DNA of 64,000 nucleotides from Bradyrhizobium sp. CSS354 (GCF_029051725.1 NZ_JAACFU010000007.1:124001-188000), one strand, 5' to 3'. Positions 18,249-28,649 are shown, counted from the stretch's first letter. The notes: a model not told the origin generated them from the sequence alone. Made by a program: numbers and translations.

Positions 18249-20045
18249 CTAAGGCGATTTGGCTGCCGTCGCGGCAGCCTCAGCCGCTGTCACGCTGGCC
18301 CGTGCGTTCTCCTGAACCATGAACTGAGCCCTGGCGAGGTCGGCGAAATGGCCGCCTTTGGTCACGAGTTCATCAAAAGTTCCGCTTTCGATCACACGCC
18401 CGTTCTCGAACACCAGGATCCGCGTAGCATTGCGGATGGTGGAGAGACGGTGGGCGATCACGAAGGTGGTGCGGCCCTTCATCACTTCGTCGAGAGCGGT
18501 ATTCACCTTGGCCTCGGTGACGGCGTCGAGTGCGCTGGTCGCCTCGTCCAGGATCAGGATCGGCGGATCCTTCAGCAATGCACGGGCGATCGACAGCCGC
18601 TGGCGCTCACCGCCGGACAGCATGCGGCCGCGCTCGCCGGCGTTGGTCTCGAAGCCGCCGCTGCGCTCGATGAATTCGAGCGCCTGCGCGCGCTCCGCCG
18701 CCTTGCGCATCTCGACCTCGGTGGCGTCCGGCTTGCCGACGCGCAAATTCTCAGCGATCGACCGGTTGAACAGCAGCGCCTCCTGAAAGACCACGCCGAT
18801 ATTCCGCCGCAGCGATGTCAGCGTCACCCCGCGCACGTCCATGCCGTCGATCCTGATGAAGCCGGACTGCGGATCGAACGCGCGATGCAGCAGCGCAATC
18901 GCCGTCGACTTGCCGGCGCCGGTCGCGCCGACCAGCGCGATGGTCTGGCCCGGAAGCGCGGTGAAGGAGAGGTCCTCCACCGCCGGCCGCTTGCCGTCAT
19001 AGGAGAAGGTGACGTCGTTGAATTCGACGAGGCCGGAGAGCCGACCCGCGTCGATCGCATCGTGCCGGTCGTGCACCGCAGGCACCGCATCGAGTACGTT
19101 GAAGAACTCGCGCAGGCGCGGGGCTTCCATGAAAACGTTGTTGATGAAGCTCACGACCTGCTCCAGCTTCTGGATCAGCAGCGTCGCGAAGCTCACGAAC
19201 ATCACGATCTCGCCGACCGAGGTCAGCCCCTGGTCGTGCAGCGCGATGCCGAAAGTGAAGATCGCGAGCACAGTGATCGTTGTGGAGGCACGCGTGATGA
19301 CGGTGACGAGTGCCCACCACGACAGCACCGGCATTTGCGCCGCTAGCAACTGGTCGGCAACGGAGCGCAGGCCCTTCACCTCGGACTCGACGCGGACGAA
19401 ACTCTGCACCAGTGCGACGTTGCCAAGGGCGTCGGAAGCGCGCGCGGAAAGCTCGCTGTAGTGCTCCTCCACCTCCATCTGCATGCCGAAGGTTCTGCGC
19501 ACCACGAAGGTGGTCAGCGCGGTGAAGACGATGCAGAGCACGAACAGCAGGATTGCAAGCCGCCAGTTCAAGTAGAGCGACAGCGGCAGCAACACCACGA
19601 CCGAGAGGATGGCGGCAAAATGCTCGCGGAAGAAGCCCAGCCACAGCCGCCACAGCGCATCGGTGCCGTTGAGCATGACCTTCATCAGCCGGCCCGAATG
19701 GGTCCCGGAGTGGAAGGTCAGCGGCAGTTGCAGGATGTGCTCGAAATAGTCCGTCAGGACCGCCTGCCGCTGGCGGTGGGAGAGCCGGTCGGCCTGCAAC
19801 GCCACGAGCGCGCTGCAGGCGATGGTGAACAGCCCGAATGCGACCCATGCAACCAGGAACGGCCAGGCCGAGTTGGAGCCTGCGACCGTCTTGCCGGAGA
19901 GAACATCGACGATCCGGCCGAACAGTACCGGCTCGGCGAATTGCGAGCCCGCAAGCAGGAGATTGACGATCGCGAGCAGCCAGCCCAGCCGTGCCTCCTT
20001 GCCGAGCAGCTCGAGAACGCGGGTGTAGAGGCGAAGAATGGGCAT
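18249..20045 (-). CDS. ndvA: Cyclic beta-glucan ABC exporter (NdvA/ChvA type)
   Basis: This is a half-transporter of about 598 residues: six membrane segments (residues 20-300) fused to an ATPase. Walker A is GATGAGKST with its lysine near residue 379, the signature is LSGGERQRLS near 475, and Walker B is ILILDEATSALD, followed by the switch HRLST. The N terminus LRLYTRVLELLGKEARLGWLLA and FAEPVLFGRIVDVLSG match rhizobial NdvA, which exports cyclic glucans used in osmoadaptation and nodulation. It probably works as a homodimer. The start ATG 20045 fits the conserved N terminus. A longer start at 20084 adds 13 residues with no better ribosome site. No ndvB synthase is nearby. Confidence 0.85.
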   Translation of the reverse strand: MPILRLYTRVLELLGKEARLGWLLAIVNLLLAGSQFAEPVLFGRIVDVLSGKTVAGSNSAWPFLVAWVAFGLFTIACSALVALQADRLSHRQRQAVLTDYFEHILQLPLTFHSGTHSGRLMKVMLNGTDALWRLWLGFFREHFAAILSVVVLLPLSLYLNWRLAILLFVLCIVFTALTTFVVRRTFGMQMEVEEHYSELSARASDALGNVALVQSFVRVESEVKGLRSVADQLLAAQMPVLSWWALVTVITRASTTITVLAIFTFGIALHDQGLTSVGEIVMFVSFATLLIQKLEQVVSFINNVFMEAPRLREFFNVLDAVPAVHDRHDAIDAGRLSGLVEFNDVTFSYDGKRPAVEDLSFTALPGQTIALVGATGAGKSTAIALLHRAFDPQSGFIRIDGMDVRGVTLTSLRRNIGVVFQEALLFNRSIAENLRVGKPDATEVEMRKAAERAQALEFIERSGGFETNAGERGRMLSGGERQRLSIARALLKDPPILILDEATSALDAVTEAKVNTALDEVMKGRTTFVIAHRLSTIRNATRILVFENGRVIESGTFDELVTKGGHFADLARAQFMVQENARASVTAAEAAATAAKSP

Positions 20046-20134
20046 GGGCGAGGAGCTCGGGCGGATAGAACGGAGTGAGCCCATACTCTAATCAGGGATC
20101 GGCTGCGAGATATAGCGGAAGCTGTCGGTTTTGC

Positions 20135-21181
20135 TCAGTTGATCAACCGCCCTGCGACTGGCGGCAAGAACCCGCCGTCGAAGATGTCGCCCGCCACCGG
20201 CCGTTTGCGGAATTTGAAATCCTGCCCAATCTGGTCGATCGAGCGATCCATGCGCGCCGGGTCGATGTCGCCGAGGCCGTTGCGACGGACCTCGTCAGTC
20301 AGGATGTTGTCGACGAGGACGGTGCGCAGGCGCTCCAGCTCAAGATCGCGGTCGCCGTCGTCGATGCGGCTCGCGGCCTCGCCCGCCGCGCGCGCCGGGT
20401 CCTTGACGGTCGCGTTGATGCCGGCGATCAATGCGCGGACGAATCCCTTCACGGTGTCCGGCTTGGCCGCGGCGAAAGCCGGGTTGACCACGACGGCAAA
20501 GCCGTAGGCCTCGCAACCATAATCGGCATAGCGAAGCACGACGAGATCGCCGCCTGGCACGCCGCGGTCGCGCAGGTTCACTGCCGAGAGATAGCTGAAG
20601 CCGGCGACGGCATCGACCTGTCCCGCGGAGAGGATTGGCTCGCGCACCGCGGCGCTTATCTTGTGGAATTTCACGTGATTCGTGTCGATGCCGTTCTGCT
20701 GCGCCAGCGCCGGCCACAGCCGCATCGACAGATCGCTATCGGCAACGCCGACGGTCTTGCCGTCCAGGTCGGGCAGGAGGTGGATACCACGGCTCCTGCG
20801 GGCGATGATCGCGTAGGGCGCGCGGTTGAACAGCACGAACACCGCCTTGACCGGTGCCGCATCCTTGTCGCGGAAACGGATCAATTCGTTGATGTCGACC
20901 AGCGCGAGCTCGCTGTCGCCCTTGGCGACGCGCGCAAGCGCCTCCGGCGATCCGGCCGCGCTGCTGAAGGAGACGTTGAGACGTTCGGCGCCGAAACTGC
21001 CGTCCTTTGCGGCAAGAAAGAACGGCGCCATGCTCGCATCGATCGGGCGGTCGAAGGTGAAGTGAATCGCAATGGAGGGCACGACGGTCTCGGCCGCGGT
21101 GGCATCGCGCGCAGTCAGCACCGCAAGCGAGATTGCAGCCGCCAGCAGACCGCGAAGAGCAATTGTCGTGAATTCGAACAT
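20135..21181 (-). CDS. ABC transporter substrate-binding protein, NMT1/THI5-like
   Basis: This protein has 348 residues from ATG 21181. A signal peptide (TTIALRGLLAAAISLAVLTARDATA) precedes a two-lobe binding-protein fold of the SsuA/NMT1 type: DRPIDASMAPFFLAAKDGSFG, DSELALVDINELIRF, LPDLDGKTVGVADSDLSMRLWP and AGQVDAVAGFSYLSAVNL. Family members bind taurine, sulfonates, nitrate or pyrimidine precursors, and the ligand cannot be told here. No permease or ATPase gene is adjacent, so it is an orphan that must work with components elsewhere. The gap of 89 nt to ndvA on the same strand allows co-transcription. Confidence 0.83.
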   Translation of the reverse strand: MFEFTTIALRGLLAAAISLAVLTARDATAAETVVPSIAIHFTFDRPIDASMAPFFLAAKDGSFGAERLNVSFSSAAGSPEALARVAKGDSELALVDINELIRFRDKDAAPVKAVFVLFNRAPYAIIARRSRGIHLLPDLDGKTVGVADSDLSMRLWPALAQQNGIDTNHVKFHKISAAVREPILSAGQVDAVAGFSYLSAVNLRDRGVPGGDLVVLRYADYGCEAYGFAVVVNPAFAAAKPDTVKGFVRALIAGINATVKDPARAAGEAASRIDDGDRDLELERLRTVLVDNILTDEVRRNGLGDIDPARMDRSIDQIGQDFKFRKRPVAGDIFDGGFLPPVAGRLIN

Positions 21182-21275
21182 CAGTCGCGCCGGTCCGGTG
21201 TTGTTATGACTTGGTGACGCTCGGAGCGCCGGCTGGCGACAAGCTTGTCCGCGCCAACATGAACGGCGGATGAGC

Positions 21276-21335
21276 GGGGTTGCGTCACGATCACGCAACC
21301 CCGTTCAGCTTGTGTTGGGGTAGGGGAACCCAACA
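21276..21335. promoter_or_regulatory. Two stacked inverted repeats upstream of a secreted-protein gene
   Basis: There is a perfect 10-bp repeat GGGGTTGCGT (21276-21285) / ACGCAACCCC (21293-21302) with a 7-nt spacer. It is followed by TGTTGGG (21313-21319) / CCCAACA (21329-21335). Both lie in the 226-bp gap between divergent genes. No T-tract follows on either strand, so regulator binding sites or 5'-leader structure of the plus-strand gene fit better than a terminator. Confidence 0.45.
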
Positions 21336-21407
21336 TGGGATGCGGGTGTTTGAGAGACACGAGCCTGTCATCAGGCACCATTCGAGGTCCCAAGGAGGGT
21401 CCAGGAC

Positions 21408-21776
21408 ATGTTTGATAGATTTTCGGGATTTGCCGGCCGTAAGGCCGTTCTCGCTACCACCGCGGTGCTGGCGCTGACCGCAATGGCTCCGACCGCTTCA
21501 TACGCGGGCGGCCGTCATTGGCATGGTGGCGGCGGCGCGGCCTTTGCCGGCGCAGCCATTGCCGGTGCTATCGGCACCGGCCTCGCAATCGCAGCGACCC
21601 GTGACGCCTACGCTTATGATGCTCCTGCCTATTACGGCGGCGGCCCGGTCTACTACGACGACGGTCCGGTCTATTACGGCGGCGACTCGTATATCGGTCC
21701 GCGCCCGTATCACCGTTGCGGCGGCCCATACCAGTCCGCGCAGGGCGGCCAAGGTAACCTTTCGACTTGCTACTAG
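21408..21776 (+). CDS. Small exported Gly/Tyr-rich protein
   Basis: This protein has 122 residues. The start ATG 21408 has a strong AAGGAGGGTCC ribosome site, suggesting high expression. A signal peptide (GRKAVLATTAVLALTAMAPTASYA) is followed by a His/Gly stretch (GGRHWHGGGGAAFAGAA), a hydrophobic AIAGAIGTGLAIAA segment, and a Tyr/Gly-rich part with near-repeats GGGPVYYDDGPVYYGGDS. Two cysteines are near the C terminus. Such proteins are common in Bradyrhizobium, probably periplasmic or surface-exposed, with unknown function. A strong terminator follows at once, so it is a single-gene transcript. Confidence 0.75.
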   Translation: MFDRFSGFAGRKAVLATTAVLALTAMAPTASYAGGRHWHGGGGAAFAGAAIAGAIGTGLAIAATRDAYAYDAPAYYGGGPVYYDDGPVYYGGDSYIGPRPYHRCGGPYQSAQGGQGNLSTCY

Positions 21777-21798
21777 CTTTGGCTAGCAAGGTTTGACC

Positions 21799-21841
21799 AG
21801 CCGGCCGTCGCGCTTGCCGCGACGGCCGGCTTTTTGCTTTT
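21799..21841 (+). terminator. Strong intrinsic terminator
   Basis: This is a 13-bp perfect GC stem (GCCGGCCGTCGCG / CGCGACGGCCGGC) with a short CTTGC loop, followed by TTTTTGCTTTT. It lies 23 nt after the stop of the Gly/Tyr-rich protein gene. Confidence 0.92.
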
Positions 21842-21891
21842 GTTGTCGTGCGTTAACGTCCCCGCTATGGGTTTAGAGTAGCTTTGCGTAC

Positions 21892-22296
21892 ATGAGTGAT
21901 TCGCTTGAGCGGCTATATCTGGCTGTGCTCGCGGCCAAAGATCTCGATCCGGCAACATCGCGTACGGCCCGGCTGTTTCAGCGTGGGCCGTCCAAAATGG
22001 CGAAAAAACTGGCCGAAGAGGCCATCGAGGTCGTCATCGATGCGGTCAATGGCGACACCGAGGCCGTGGTCCGGGAAAGCGCCGATCTGCTCTACAATCT
22101 CACCGTGCTGTGGGCCTCGGCCGGCGTGCGCCCCGAGGACGTCTGGCGCGAGATGACGCGGCGTGAAGACATGCTCGGCATCGCGGAGAAACTGCCGAAA
22201 TCGGCGATGAAGCTGCCCAAAGTTGCGTCACCGCGCGTCGCCGCCAGGCGGCCTATCGTCGCGCTCGAAGGCCGCACCGCCCGCAAGCGCCACTAG
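21892..22296 (+). CDS. Phosphoribosyl-ATP pyrophosphatase-like protein (HisE/MazG fold)
   Basis: This protein has 134 residues from ATG 21892. The all-alpha NTP pyrophosphatase metal motif is intact: KLAEEAIEVVIDAV (E42, E43, E46, D50) and RESADLLYNLTVLW (E62, D65), arranged as in HisE, which hydrolyses phosphoribosyl-ATP to phosphoribosyl-AMP. The last 35 residues are a basic tail (KLPKVASPRVAARRP..) beyond the normal HisE length. No other his gene is nearby, so it may be a second HisE copy or a house-cleaning nucleotide pyrophosphatase. Confidence 0.82.
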   Translation: MSDSLERLYLAVLAAKDLDPATSRTARLFQRGPSKMAKKLAEEAIEVVIDAVNGDTEAVVRESADLLYNLTVLWASAGVRPEDVWREMTRREDMLGIAEKLPKSAMKLPKVASPRVAARRPIVALEGRTARKRH

Positions 22297-22362
22297 TATT
22301 GGCACAAATCGGTCCCATCTCGGCATGGACAAATCCGTCCCATGGTGCTTCATCGCGGCGCC

Positions 22363-22944
22363 ATGCTGAAACGTATCTACGACTGGTGCATCGACGCCGC
22401 TCACAAGCCTTACGCGCTCTGGATCATGGGCGCCGTGGCTTTCGCTGAAAGCTCCTTCTTTCCCGTCCCCCCGGACGTGATGCTGATCCCGATGTCACTG
22501 GCGCGCCCGCAGCGCGCCTGGGTCTATGCGGCGATCTGCACTGCCACGTCGGTGCTGGGGGGCCTGTTGGGCTACGCCATCGGTGCGCTGCTCTTCGACT
22601 CGGTCGGCCATTGGCTGATCGAGGTCTATGGCCTCGGCGGCAAGGTCGACGCCTTCCGCGCCTCCTATGCCGAATGGGGCGCCGTGATCATCCTGCTCAA
22701 GGGCCTGACACCGATCCCCTACAAGCTCGTGACCATCACGTCCGGCTTTGCCGGCTACAATATCGGGCTCTTCATCCTGTGCTCGATCGTGGCGCGTGGC
22801 GGGCGTTTCTTTATCGTGGCGATCCTGCTCAACCGCTACGGCGACTGGATCCGGGTCAGGATCGAGAAGCATCTCGGATTGGTGGTGGCAATCGGCGCGG
22901 CGGTGCTCGTGCTCGGCTTTGTCGTCGCCGTCAAATTGATCTAA
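22363..22944 (+). CDS. DedA/YqaA family inner membrane protein
   Basis: This protein has 193 residues from ATG 22363 (MLKRIYDWCIDAAHKPY). A start at 22342 would add seven residues. Five or so hydrophobic segments are seen, and the SNARE-associated/DedA motifs are clear: FAESSFFPVPPDVMLIPMSLARP near residue 30, GGLLGYAIGALLFD near 70, and LKGLTPIPYKLVTITSGFAGY near 115. DedA proteins are linked to lipid-carrier flipping and membrane homeostasis. The specific role here is not known. It sits 66 nt after the HisE-like gene on the same strand. Confidence 0.82.
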   Translation: MLKRIYDWCIDAAHKPYALWIMGAVAFAESSFFPVPPDVMLIPMSLARPQRAWVYAAICTATSVLGGLLGYAIGALLFDSVGHWLIEVYGLGGKVDAFRASYAEWGAVIILLKGLTPIPYKLVTITSGFAGYNIGLFILCSIVARGGRFFIVAILLNRYGDWIRVRIEKHLGLVVAIGAAVLVLGFVVAVKLI

Positions 22945-22991
22945 CCCCAAGGCGCTTTGCCACCGCGCCAGGTTCGGCTACGGTTGGCGTC

Positions 22992-23528
22992 ATGATGCTT
23001 TCATCCGGCATTCCGGTCCTGCGACTGGGGACGCTGACATTTGCGGTGCTTTCGCTCCTGCTGGTTACCGGCCGTACCGGATGGCCGCAATCCGCGCCGC
23101 CGGCGCTCGGCTTGCAGGAGCAAGGACAGCAGGCCGCACCGGCGCCCTCGACAGCTCCTTTGTCGCCGCCGACGCATGAGGAAAATCCCGGGCTGATCAA
23201 CGAAATGGGCAAGCTGTTCGACAAGCTGCCCTCGATTCTGCCGCCGATCAAAAGCCCGAGCGAGACCATGAACGATTTGTCGCGCCTGGCGAAGCCGTCG
23301 ACCATGGTGTCGGGGCGCGTGGCCTGTCCGGCCTCGTCGAACGGCGCGCCCGACTGCAAGCTCGCCGCCGACAAACTCTGCCAGAGCAAGGGCTACACGG
23401 AAGGCAAGAGCCTGAATGCCGATTCCGCGGAAAAGTGCTCGGCCAAGGTTCTGATCCCGGGCAGGCAACGCAAACCCGATGACTGCCGCACGGATACCTT
23501 CGTCACCAGCGCGCTGTGCCAGAACTGA
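22992..23528 (+). CDS. Exported or anchored protein of unknown function
   Basis: This protein has 178 residues. The start is ATG 22992, immediately followed by a second ATG. The N-terminal hydrophobic segment (LRLGTLTFAVLSLLLVTG) is a signal peptide or anchor. A Pro/Ala/Gln-rich linker (residues 30-60) is followed by a conserved-looking domain with six cysteines: RVACPASSNGAPDCKLAADKLCQSKGY, EKCSAKV and DDCRTDTFVTSALCQN, which could form three disulfides. It is probably periplasmic. It lies 30 nt before aspA on the same strand, which may be chance. The family is not recognised. Confidence 0.65.
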   Translation: MMLSSGIPVLRLGTLTFAVLSLLLVTGRTGWPQSAPPALGLQEQGQQAAPAPSTAPLSPPTHEENPGLINEMGKLFDKLPSILPPIKSPSETMNDLSRLAKPSTMVSGRVACPASSNGAPDCKLAADKLCQSKGYTEGKSLNADSAEKCSAKVLIPGRQRKPDDCRTDTFVTSALCQN

Positions 23529-23558
23529 GAACGTCGCGCGAGCAAGCAAGGAGCGCCC

Positions 23559-24959
<1,401 letters not shown>

Positions 24960-25108
24960 TGGCGTCGTCCCGCGCTGAATTCCGCGCGTTGGAATTGCGG
25001 TAACGGCGTCCCTCCACGGCGCCAAAACGCAATACTTGACAGTGGAAAGATTGCCTTGTTGGTATGGCCCCCAATTTCATGTGACCGCCAAAAGAGGATC
25101 GTCTCGCA

Positions 25109-26077
25109 ATGTCCATGCCTGCCTTGTTCAAGGGACGCCTGTCGATCCCCGTGATCGGTTCGCCGCTCTTCATCATCTCGGTGCCCGATCTCGTGATCGC
25201 GCAGTGCAAGGCTGGCGTGGTCGGCTCGTTCCCCTCGCTGAACGCGCGGCCGCCGGAGCTGCTTGACGAGTGGCTGGCGCGCATCACCGAAGAGCTCGCG
25301 GCCTATGACCGCGCGCATCCCGACAAGCTGTCGGCACCGTTTGCGGTCAACCAGATCGTGCACAAATCGAACAACCGGCTCGACCACGACATGCAGCTCT
25401 GCGCCAAGTACAAGGTGCCGATGATCATCTCGTCGCTCGGCGCGCGCGAGGAGCTCAATCAGGCGGTGCACGGCTGGGGCGGCATCGTCTTCCACGATGT
25501 GATCAACCAGAAGTTTGCGCACAAGGCGATCGAGAAGGGCGCCGACGGCCTGATCCTGGTCGCGGCGGGCGCCGGCGGCCATGCCGGCACGATCTCGCCC
25601 TTGGCGTTCGTCGCCGAGACACGAAAATGGTTCGACGGCCCGATCGCGCTGTCGGGCGCGATCGGCAACGGCAAGGCGATCCGCGCCGCGCGCATTCTCG
25701 GCGCCGACTTTGCCTATATCGGCTCGGCCTTCATCGCCACCAAGGAAGCTAATGCGGTTGAGAAATACAAGGAGATGATCGCGGGCGCGACGGCCGACGA
25801 CATCGTCTATTCCAACCTCTTCACCGGCGTGCACGGCAACTATCTGAAGCCGTCGATCCTCGCCGCCGGTATGGATCCGGAGAACCTGCCGACCTCCGAT
25901 CCCTCCAAGATGAACTTCGGCACCGACGCCTCCGGCGAGCGCGCCAAGCCAAAAGCCTGGAAGGAGATCTGGGGTTCGGGCCAAGGCGTCGGCAGCATCG
26001 ACGGCATCGTGCCCGCCGCCGAAATGATCGCGCGCTTCAAGAAGGAATACGACGAGGCGATCGATCCGCCGTTGTGA
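25109..26077 (+). CDS. Nitronate monooxygenase family protein (copy 1)
   Basis: This is an FMN enzyme of 322 residues with a TIM-barrel fold, oxidising nitronates such as propionate-3-nitronate. Motifs are the N-terminal RLSIPVIGSPLFIIS, LILVAAGAGGHAGTISPLAFV with the catalytic histidine H158, IALSGAIGNGKAIRAARILGADFAYIG (FMN phosphate site) near 185, and LKPSILAAGMDPENLP near 247. The start ATG 25109 has a weak ribosome site. A paralogue lies at 28650-29624. The nearby thioesterase and acyl-CoA ligase suggest these flavoenzymes may act within acyl-CoA metabolism rather than only on nitro compounds. That is inference. Confidence 0.87.
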   Translation: MSMPALFKGRLSIPVIGSPLFIISVPDLVIAQCKAGVVGSFPSLNARPPELLDEWLARITEELAAYDRAHPDKLSAPFAVNQIVHKSNNRLDHDMQLCAKYKVPMIISSLGAREELNQAVHGWGGIVFHDVINQKFAHKAIEKGADGLILVAAGAGGHAGTISPLAFVAETRKWFDGPIALSGAIGNGKAIRAARILGADFAYIGSAFIATKEANAVEKYKEMIAGATADDIVYSNLFTGVHGNYLKPSILAAGMDPENLPTSDPSKMNFGTDASGERAKPKAWKEIWGSGQGVGSIDGIVPAAEMIARFKKEYDEAIDPPL

Positions 26078-26082
26078 ACGTA

Positions 26083-26128
26083 GTCGTCCCGGCCTAGTGC
26101 GCAATTGCGCACGGGGGGCCGGGACGAC
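26083..26128. repeat. Nested palindrome between NMO and thioesterase genes
   Basis: The outer arms GTCGTCCCGGCC (26083-26094) and GGCCGGGACGAC (26117-26128) are perfectly complementary. Inside them lies the 16-bp perfect palindrome GTGCGCAATTGCGCAC (26097-26112). This layout looks like a dispersed Bradyrhizobium repeat. There is no T-tract, so it is not a classic terminator. Confidence 0.75.
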
Positions 26129-26167
26129 AACTCTTGCTGAGCGCCGGATGTGCATCACGGAGAAACG

Positions 26168-26941
26168 ATGACCCCCATCTACCGCGTCGACGGCGACAGC
26201 GTCGTCACCAGCCCGGATGCTGCGGGCCCGTGGGACCGGCGTATGCAGCACGGTTCGGCGCCGGCCTCGCTGGTGACGTGGGCGGCTGAGCGCATTCCGA
26301 CGCCTGTCACGATGGACATCGCGCGCGTCACCATCGACCTGATGCGCCCGGTGCCGGTGGCGCCGCTCACGATCGCGACCGAAATCTTGCGCGAGGGCCG
26401 CAAGATCCAGCTCTGCGGGGTCAAGCTGCTCGCCGATGGCGTACAGGTGGTCGGCGCCACCGTGCTCAAGATCAAGCGCCAGGCGCTGACGCTGCCCGAG
26501 GATGTCAAGGCGCTGCCGGTTACGCTGCCGTCACCGGAGGACTCGCTGCTCGAGGACGGTCATGCCGCCACCAGCCCGTTCGTGCGCTCCGTCTCGATGC
26601 GCGCCGCGCGCGGCCGCTTCGGCCAAGCCGGCGCCGGCGCGATCTGGTTTCGCGTCGACCATCCCCTGATCGCAGGCGAAACGCTCTCGCAGGCGATGCG
26701 CGCCGTGGTCGCGGCCGATTTTTCCAACGGCACCGCCTCGACGCTCGATTTCCGCGCCTGGACCTACATCAACGCCGACCTCACCGTGAGCTTTGCGCGC
26801 CAGCCGGTCGGCGAATGGATCCTGCTCGACGGTGATTCCTGGATCGGCCCCGATGGTGTCGGGCTTGCGATGTCACGGCTGGCGGACCGGACGGGGTATT
26901 TTGGCCGCGCGGTGCAGAGCCTGGTGATCGAGAAGCGGTGA
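26168..26941 (+). CDS. Acyl-CoA thioesterase family protein (double hot-dog)
   Basis: This protein has 257 residues from ATG 26168, with GGAGAA 5 nt upstream. It has a tandem hot-dog layout: a first domain with GSAPASLVTWAAERIP and VTIDLMRPVPVAPLTIATEILREGRKIQLC, and a second with VVAADFSNGTASTLDFRAWTYINADLTVSFARQPVGEWILLDG. This is the arrangement of TesB-like/acyl-CoA thioesterase-like proteins that release free acids from CoA esters. Chain-length preference is unknown. It lies between an NMO gene and a convergent acyl-CoA ligase, so hydrolysis and activation of CoA esters are encoded side by side. Confidence 0.78.
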   Translation: MTPIYRVDGDSVVTSPDAAGPWDRRMQHGSAPASLVTWAAERIPTPVTMDIARVTIDLMRPVPVAPLTIATEILREGRKIQLCGVKLLADGVQVVGATVLKIKRQALTLPEDVKALPVTLPSPEDSLLEDGHAATSPFVRSVSMRAARGRFGQAGAGAIWFRVDHPLIAGETLSQAMRAVVAADFSNGTASTLDFRAWTYINADLTVSFARQPVGEWILLDGDSWIGPDGVGLAMSRLADRTGYFGRAVQSLVIEKR

Positions 26942-26978
26942 GGGGCGGCCTGAGACTGCGTGGCGTCCCGGGCAGGAG

Positions 26979-28541
26979 CTATCCCACCATCCGGTCCCGC
27001 CCGCTCCAGAATTCCCCGCGCAGCACTTTCTTGTCGACCTTGCCGACGCCGGTCATCGGCAAGTGCCTGACGAACTTGATCTGCTTGGGCGCGTGAGCCG
27101 AGCCCTTTCGCGTCCTCACCATGCTGATCAGCTCATCGGCATCGGGCGTAGCGCCCTCACGCGGCACGACGACGGCCGCAACGGCCTCACCCCATTTCTC
27201 GTCGGGGATGCCGACGACCGCAACCATGGCCACATCGGCGTGCTGTGACAGCACGTCCTCGATTTCCCGCGGAAAGATGTTGAAGCCGCCGGAGACGATC
27301 ATGTCCTTCTTGCGGTCAAGGATGAACATGTAACCGCGTTCGTCCTTGCGCGCGATGTCGCCGGTATGAACCCATCCGTTCTTGAGCGTCTCGGCGGTGG
27401 TGTCGGGCCGCTTCCAGTACTCCGCCATCGCATGCGGGGCGCGCACGCAGATCTCGCCGGCTTCGCCCGTCTTTACCTCCCGATCGTTGTCGTCGAGGAT
27501 CCGGACCTCGCAGGCCGCGATCGGGAAGCCGCAGGACAGGAACAGTTCGGGCGCCTTGGGATCGTGATCCGCCTTGCGCAGCACCGAGATTGGATAGCAT
27601 TCGGTCTGGCCGTAAAGCTGTGAGAACACCGGCCCGATTCGTTCGATGCCCTCGATCAGCCGGCTCGGCGACATCGCGGAGGCGCCGTAGAGCACCAGCT
27701 CGAGCGAGGAGAGGTCGGTCCTGCTGAATGCGGGATGTTCGAGCAGCACATAGATCATGGTCGGCACGAACAGAGTGAAGTTGATGCGCTCGCGCGCGAT
27801 CGTCGCCAATACCGCCTCGGGATCGAAACCCTTCAGCATGTGCACGGTGCCGCCCCGCATCAAGGTCGGCAGAACCTTGGTGCCGGCGACATGGCTGATC
27901 GGTGCCACCGCGAGGTAGCGTGCGCCATCGGGGATCTCGAAATCGGCGAGGATCGCGGCCGCGGCCCCGGCATTTTCGCGGTGGTAGCGCAACGCGCCCT
28001 TGGATTTGCCGGTCGTGCCACCGGTGTAATTCAGCGTGGAGAGATCGTCGGGGCCGGCGAGGCATTGCGCGCTGGCATGGCCTTCGATCTCGATCGCCTG
28101 CAAGAGATCGACGCCATAGTCGGCCGGTCCCACGGTGAAGACCGCCTTGAGCCAGCCCGCCTGCGCGGCGAGCTCGCCGCCGCGATCGCGGAAGGCGGCC
28201 GCATCGACCACCAGCACCTCGGCCTCGGAATCCTCGAGCTGGAACAATTGGTCTCCCTGCGACCCCAAAGGATGCAGCCAGGTGACGCAGAGCCGCGACA
28301 ATTGCGCGGCGACGCCGGCGCACCAGGTGTCGGCGCGGTTCGCGGTGAGGAAGGCGACCCGCGCGCCGGGCTGCAATCCAAGCCGCATGAACACGCCTTG
28401 GATGCGCCCGATCAGGTCGATGGTGCCCTGATAGCTCAGCGATCCGCCGGGCCACGCGAACGCGGTTCGGCCCGGATAGCGCGACAGCGCCCGCAGCGCC
28501 TGCGCGCAAGTCGGGGACGATGCGTGGAGCGGATCGGACAT
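26979..28541 (-). CDS. AMP-dependent acyl-CoA synthetase
   Basis: This protein has 520 residues from ATG 28541. It is an adenylate-forming ligase: LNYTGGTTGKSKGALRYHRE near residue 168 (ATP loop), LYGQTECYPISV near 310, WVHTGDIARKDERGYMF near 390, DRKKDMIVSGGFNIFPREIE near 408, and the C-terminal PMTGVGKVDKKVL lysine near 505. It is shorter than FadD and resembles medium-chain or aryl/cyclic acid CoA ligases, with unknown substrate. It is convergent to the thioesterase and divergent from the second NMO copy, with only 108 nt to the latter, so the two may share a control region. Confidence 0.86.
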   Translation of the reverse strand: MSDPLHASSPTCAQALRALSRYPGRTAFAWPGGSLSYQGTIDLIGRIQGVFMRLGLQPGARVAFLTANRADTWCAGVAAQLSRLCVTWLHPLGSQGDQLFQLEDSEAEVLVVDAAAFRDRGGELAAQAGWLKAVFTVGPADYGVDLLQAIEIEGHASAQCLAGPDDLSTLNYTGGTTGKSKGALRYHRENAGAAAAILADFEIPDGARYLAVAPISHVAGTKVLPTLMRGGTVHMLKGFDPEAVLATIARERINFTLFVPTMIYVLLEHPAFSRTDLSSLELVLYGASAMSPSRLIEGIERIGPVFSQLYGQTECYPISVLRKADHDPKAPELFLSCGFPIAACEVRILDDNDREVKTGEAGEICVRAPHAMAEYWKRPDTTAETLKNGWVHTGDIARKDERGYMFILDRKKDMIVSGGFNIFPREIEDVLSQHADVAMVAVVGIPDEKWGEAVAAVVVPREGATPDADELISMVRTRKGSAHAPKQIKFVRHLPMTGVGKVDKKVLRGEFWSGRDRMVG

Positions 28542-28649
28542 ATGTTTCCTCGCTGCTTTGTTATCGGCTTCTGGCGTGCCAATGTTTACCGCGACGCTAG
28601 CACAGGGAATGCGGGATGGAACGACAAAGCCCGCGCGAGGGAGGCATGC

